A model generated the notes under the pieces. It searched no databases. It saw nothing but the letters and a program-made list of their open reading frames with translations, and was not told where the DNA came from. From Lactobacillus kimbladii (GTDB lineage Bacteria > Bacillota > Bacilli > Lactobacillales > Lactobacillaceae), in the NCBI RefSeq assembly GCF_014323605.1, contig NZ_SCMB01000001.1, forward strand, positions 1 through 64,000: a stretch of DNA of 64,000 bases, read 5' to 3'. The position numbers and the translations under genes were made by a program. Below, piece after piece: positions 63,666-64,000 of this stretch (position 1 is the first letter of the stretch; each line of letters begins with the position of its first letter).

Positions 63666-64000
63666 TTAGCTTCCCTTCTTATTTGTGGAACCAAAGCCAT
63701 TTATTCTTTGTCTGTCAATAGGCACATCATTATCAGTTTTTAAATAATGAACAAAAATTCCCTGACCGATTCGGTCACCTTGATGAATCTGAATAGGTCT
63801 TACCCCATAGTTAATTAATTGAACAAAGATCTCGCCTTCATTGGCATCATTATTATAATAATCGGAATCAATGACACCAACCCCATTTGGCAATGCAAGG
63901 TTTCTTTTAAAAGTATTTGATGACCGATTTGCCAGCAATAATACCTCGTCCTCAGGCATATATGCTTTCACTCCTGTGGGAATTAAAAAAGGTTTAAGGA
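63666..64000 (-). CDS. dut: dUTP diphosphatase, 5' end beyond the window
   Basis: Hydrolyses dUTP to dUMP, preventing uracil in DNA. The C-terminal part is visible: IPTGVKAYMPEDEVLLLANRSS (the RSS motif), PNGVGVIDSDYYNNDANEGEI, GDRIGQGIF and GFGSTNKKG. The frame stays open to the window edge, so the start is outside; the fragment is about 111 residues of roughly 180. An internal GTG at 63971 is not a credible start. Confidence 0.93.
   Translation of the reverse strand, partial: LKPFLIPTGVKAYMPEDEVLLLANRSSNTFKRNLALPNGVGVIDSDYYNNDANEGEIFVQLINYGVRPIQIHQGDRIGQGIFVHYLKTDNDVPIDRQRINGFGSTNKKGS

Overview
The window is low-GC, coding-dense chromosomal DNA of a Lactobacillus, most likely from the L. 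delbrueckii/acidophilus group. The evidence is protein character and conserved gene strings: mutS-mutL-ruvA-ruvB-yajC, dnaX-ebfC-recR-yaaL-tmk-darA-holB-yabA-rsmI, tsaB-rimI-tsaD, groES-groEL with CIRCE sites and rex, and SLAP-like secreted proteins. The mannose-family PTS operon with accessory enzymes would suit a gut (possibly bee-gut) lactobacillus, but that is inference. No rRNA, tRNA, CRISPR array, prophage or intact insertion sequence was found. Almost every gene is on the - strand; the exceptions are an ABC-F ATPase, a GNAT acetyltransferase and an NlpC/P60 hydrolase.

Layout. 1-237 is a non-coding patch of imperfect repeats. 238-12.7 kb holds a TetR-type regulator, a DEAD-box helicase, NrnA, Pol IV (dinB), zwf, yajC and the repair block ruvB-ruvA-mutL-mutS; this MutL has lost its endonuclease metal-binding motifs. 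12.8-15.1 kb is a pcp-DUF979-DUF969 operon, probably for pyroglutamyl peptides or 5-oxoproline. 15.2-20.2 kb holds groESL, rex and an ABC-F protein. 20.3-26.3 kb is an accessory carbohydrate operon: a complete mannose-family PTS (EIIA, B, C, D), a MtlD-like dehydrogenase, a second YajC-like protein, an RpiR regulator and a divergent ManA-like isomerase behind a promoter with a GAAACCGGTTTC palindrome. 26.7-31.1 kb holds a GNAT gene with a tiny upstream ORF, an ABC exporter with two tandem-duplicated permeases, and a decay zone with IS remnants.

31.2-42.3 kb is housekeeping: tsaD-rimI-tsaB (tRNA t6A), folT, an acyl-ACP thioesterase, the holB/tmk/recR/dnaX replication string, the SRP RNA, tadA and an RsmC-like methyltransferase. 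42.4-47.1 kb is an island of five secreted envelope proteins (unknown exported protein, CAP/SLAP-like protein, L,D-transpeptidase, D,D-carboxypeptidase, NlpC/P60). 47.2-55.8 kb carries rplJ-rplL with an L10 leader, then the phosphate uptake operon pstS-C-A-B-B-phoU, then rplK-rplA, nusG, secE and rpmG. 56-64 kb carries a small unknown protein, a SigH/ComX-like sigma factor, rlmB, mrnC, a toxin-antitoxin pair inserted at the 3' end of cysS, then cysS, gltX, radA and a dut cut by the window edge.

The best candidates for new biology are the PTS/MtlD-like/YajC-like/ManA-like operon, the toxin-antitoxin insertion that left a duplicated relic of the cysS 3' end, and the MutL with an erased endonuclease site.
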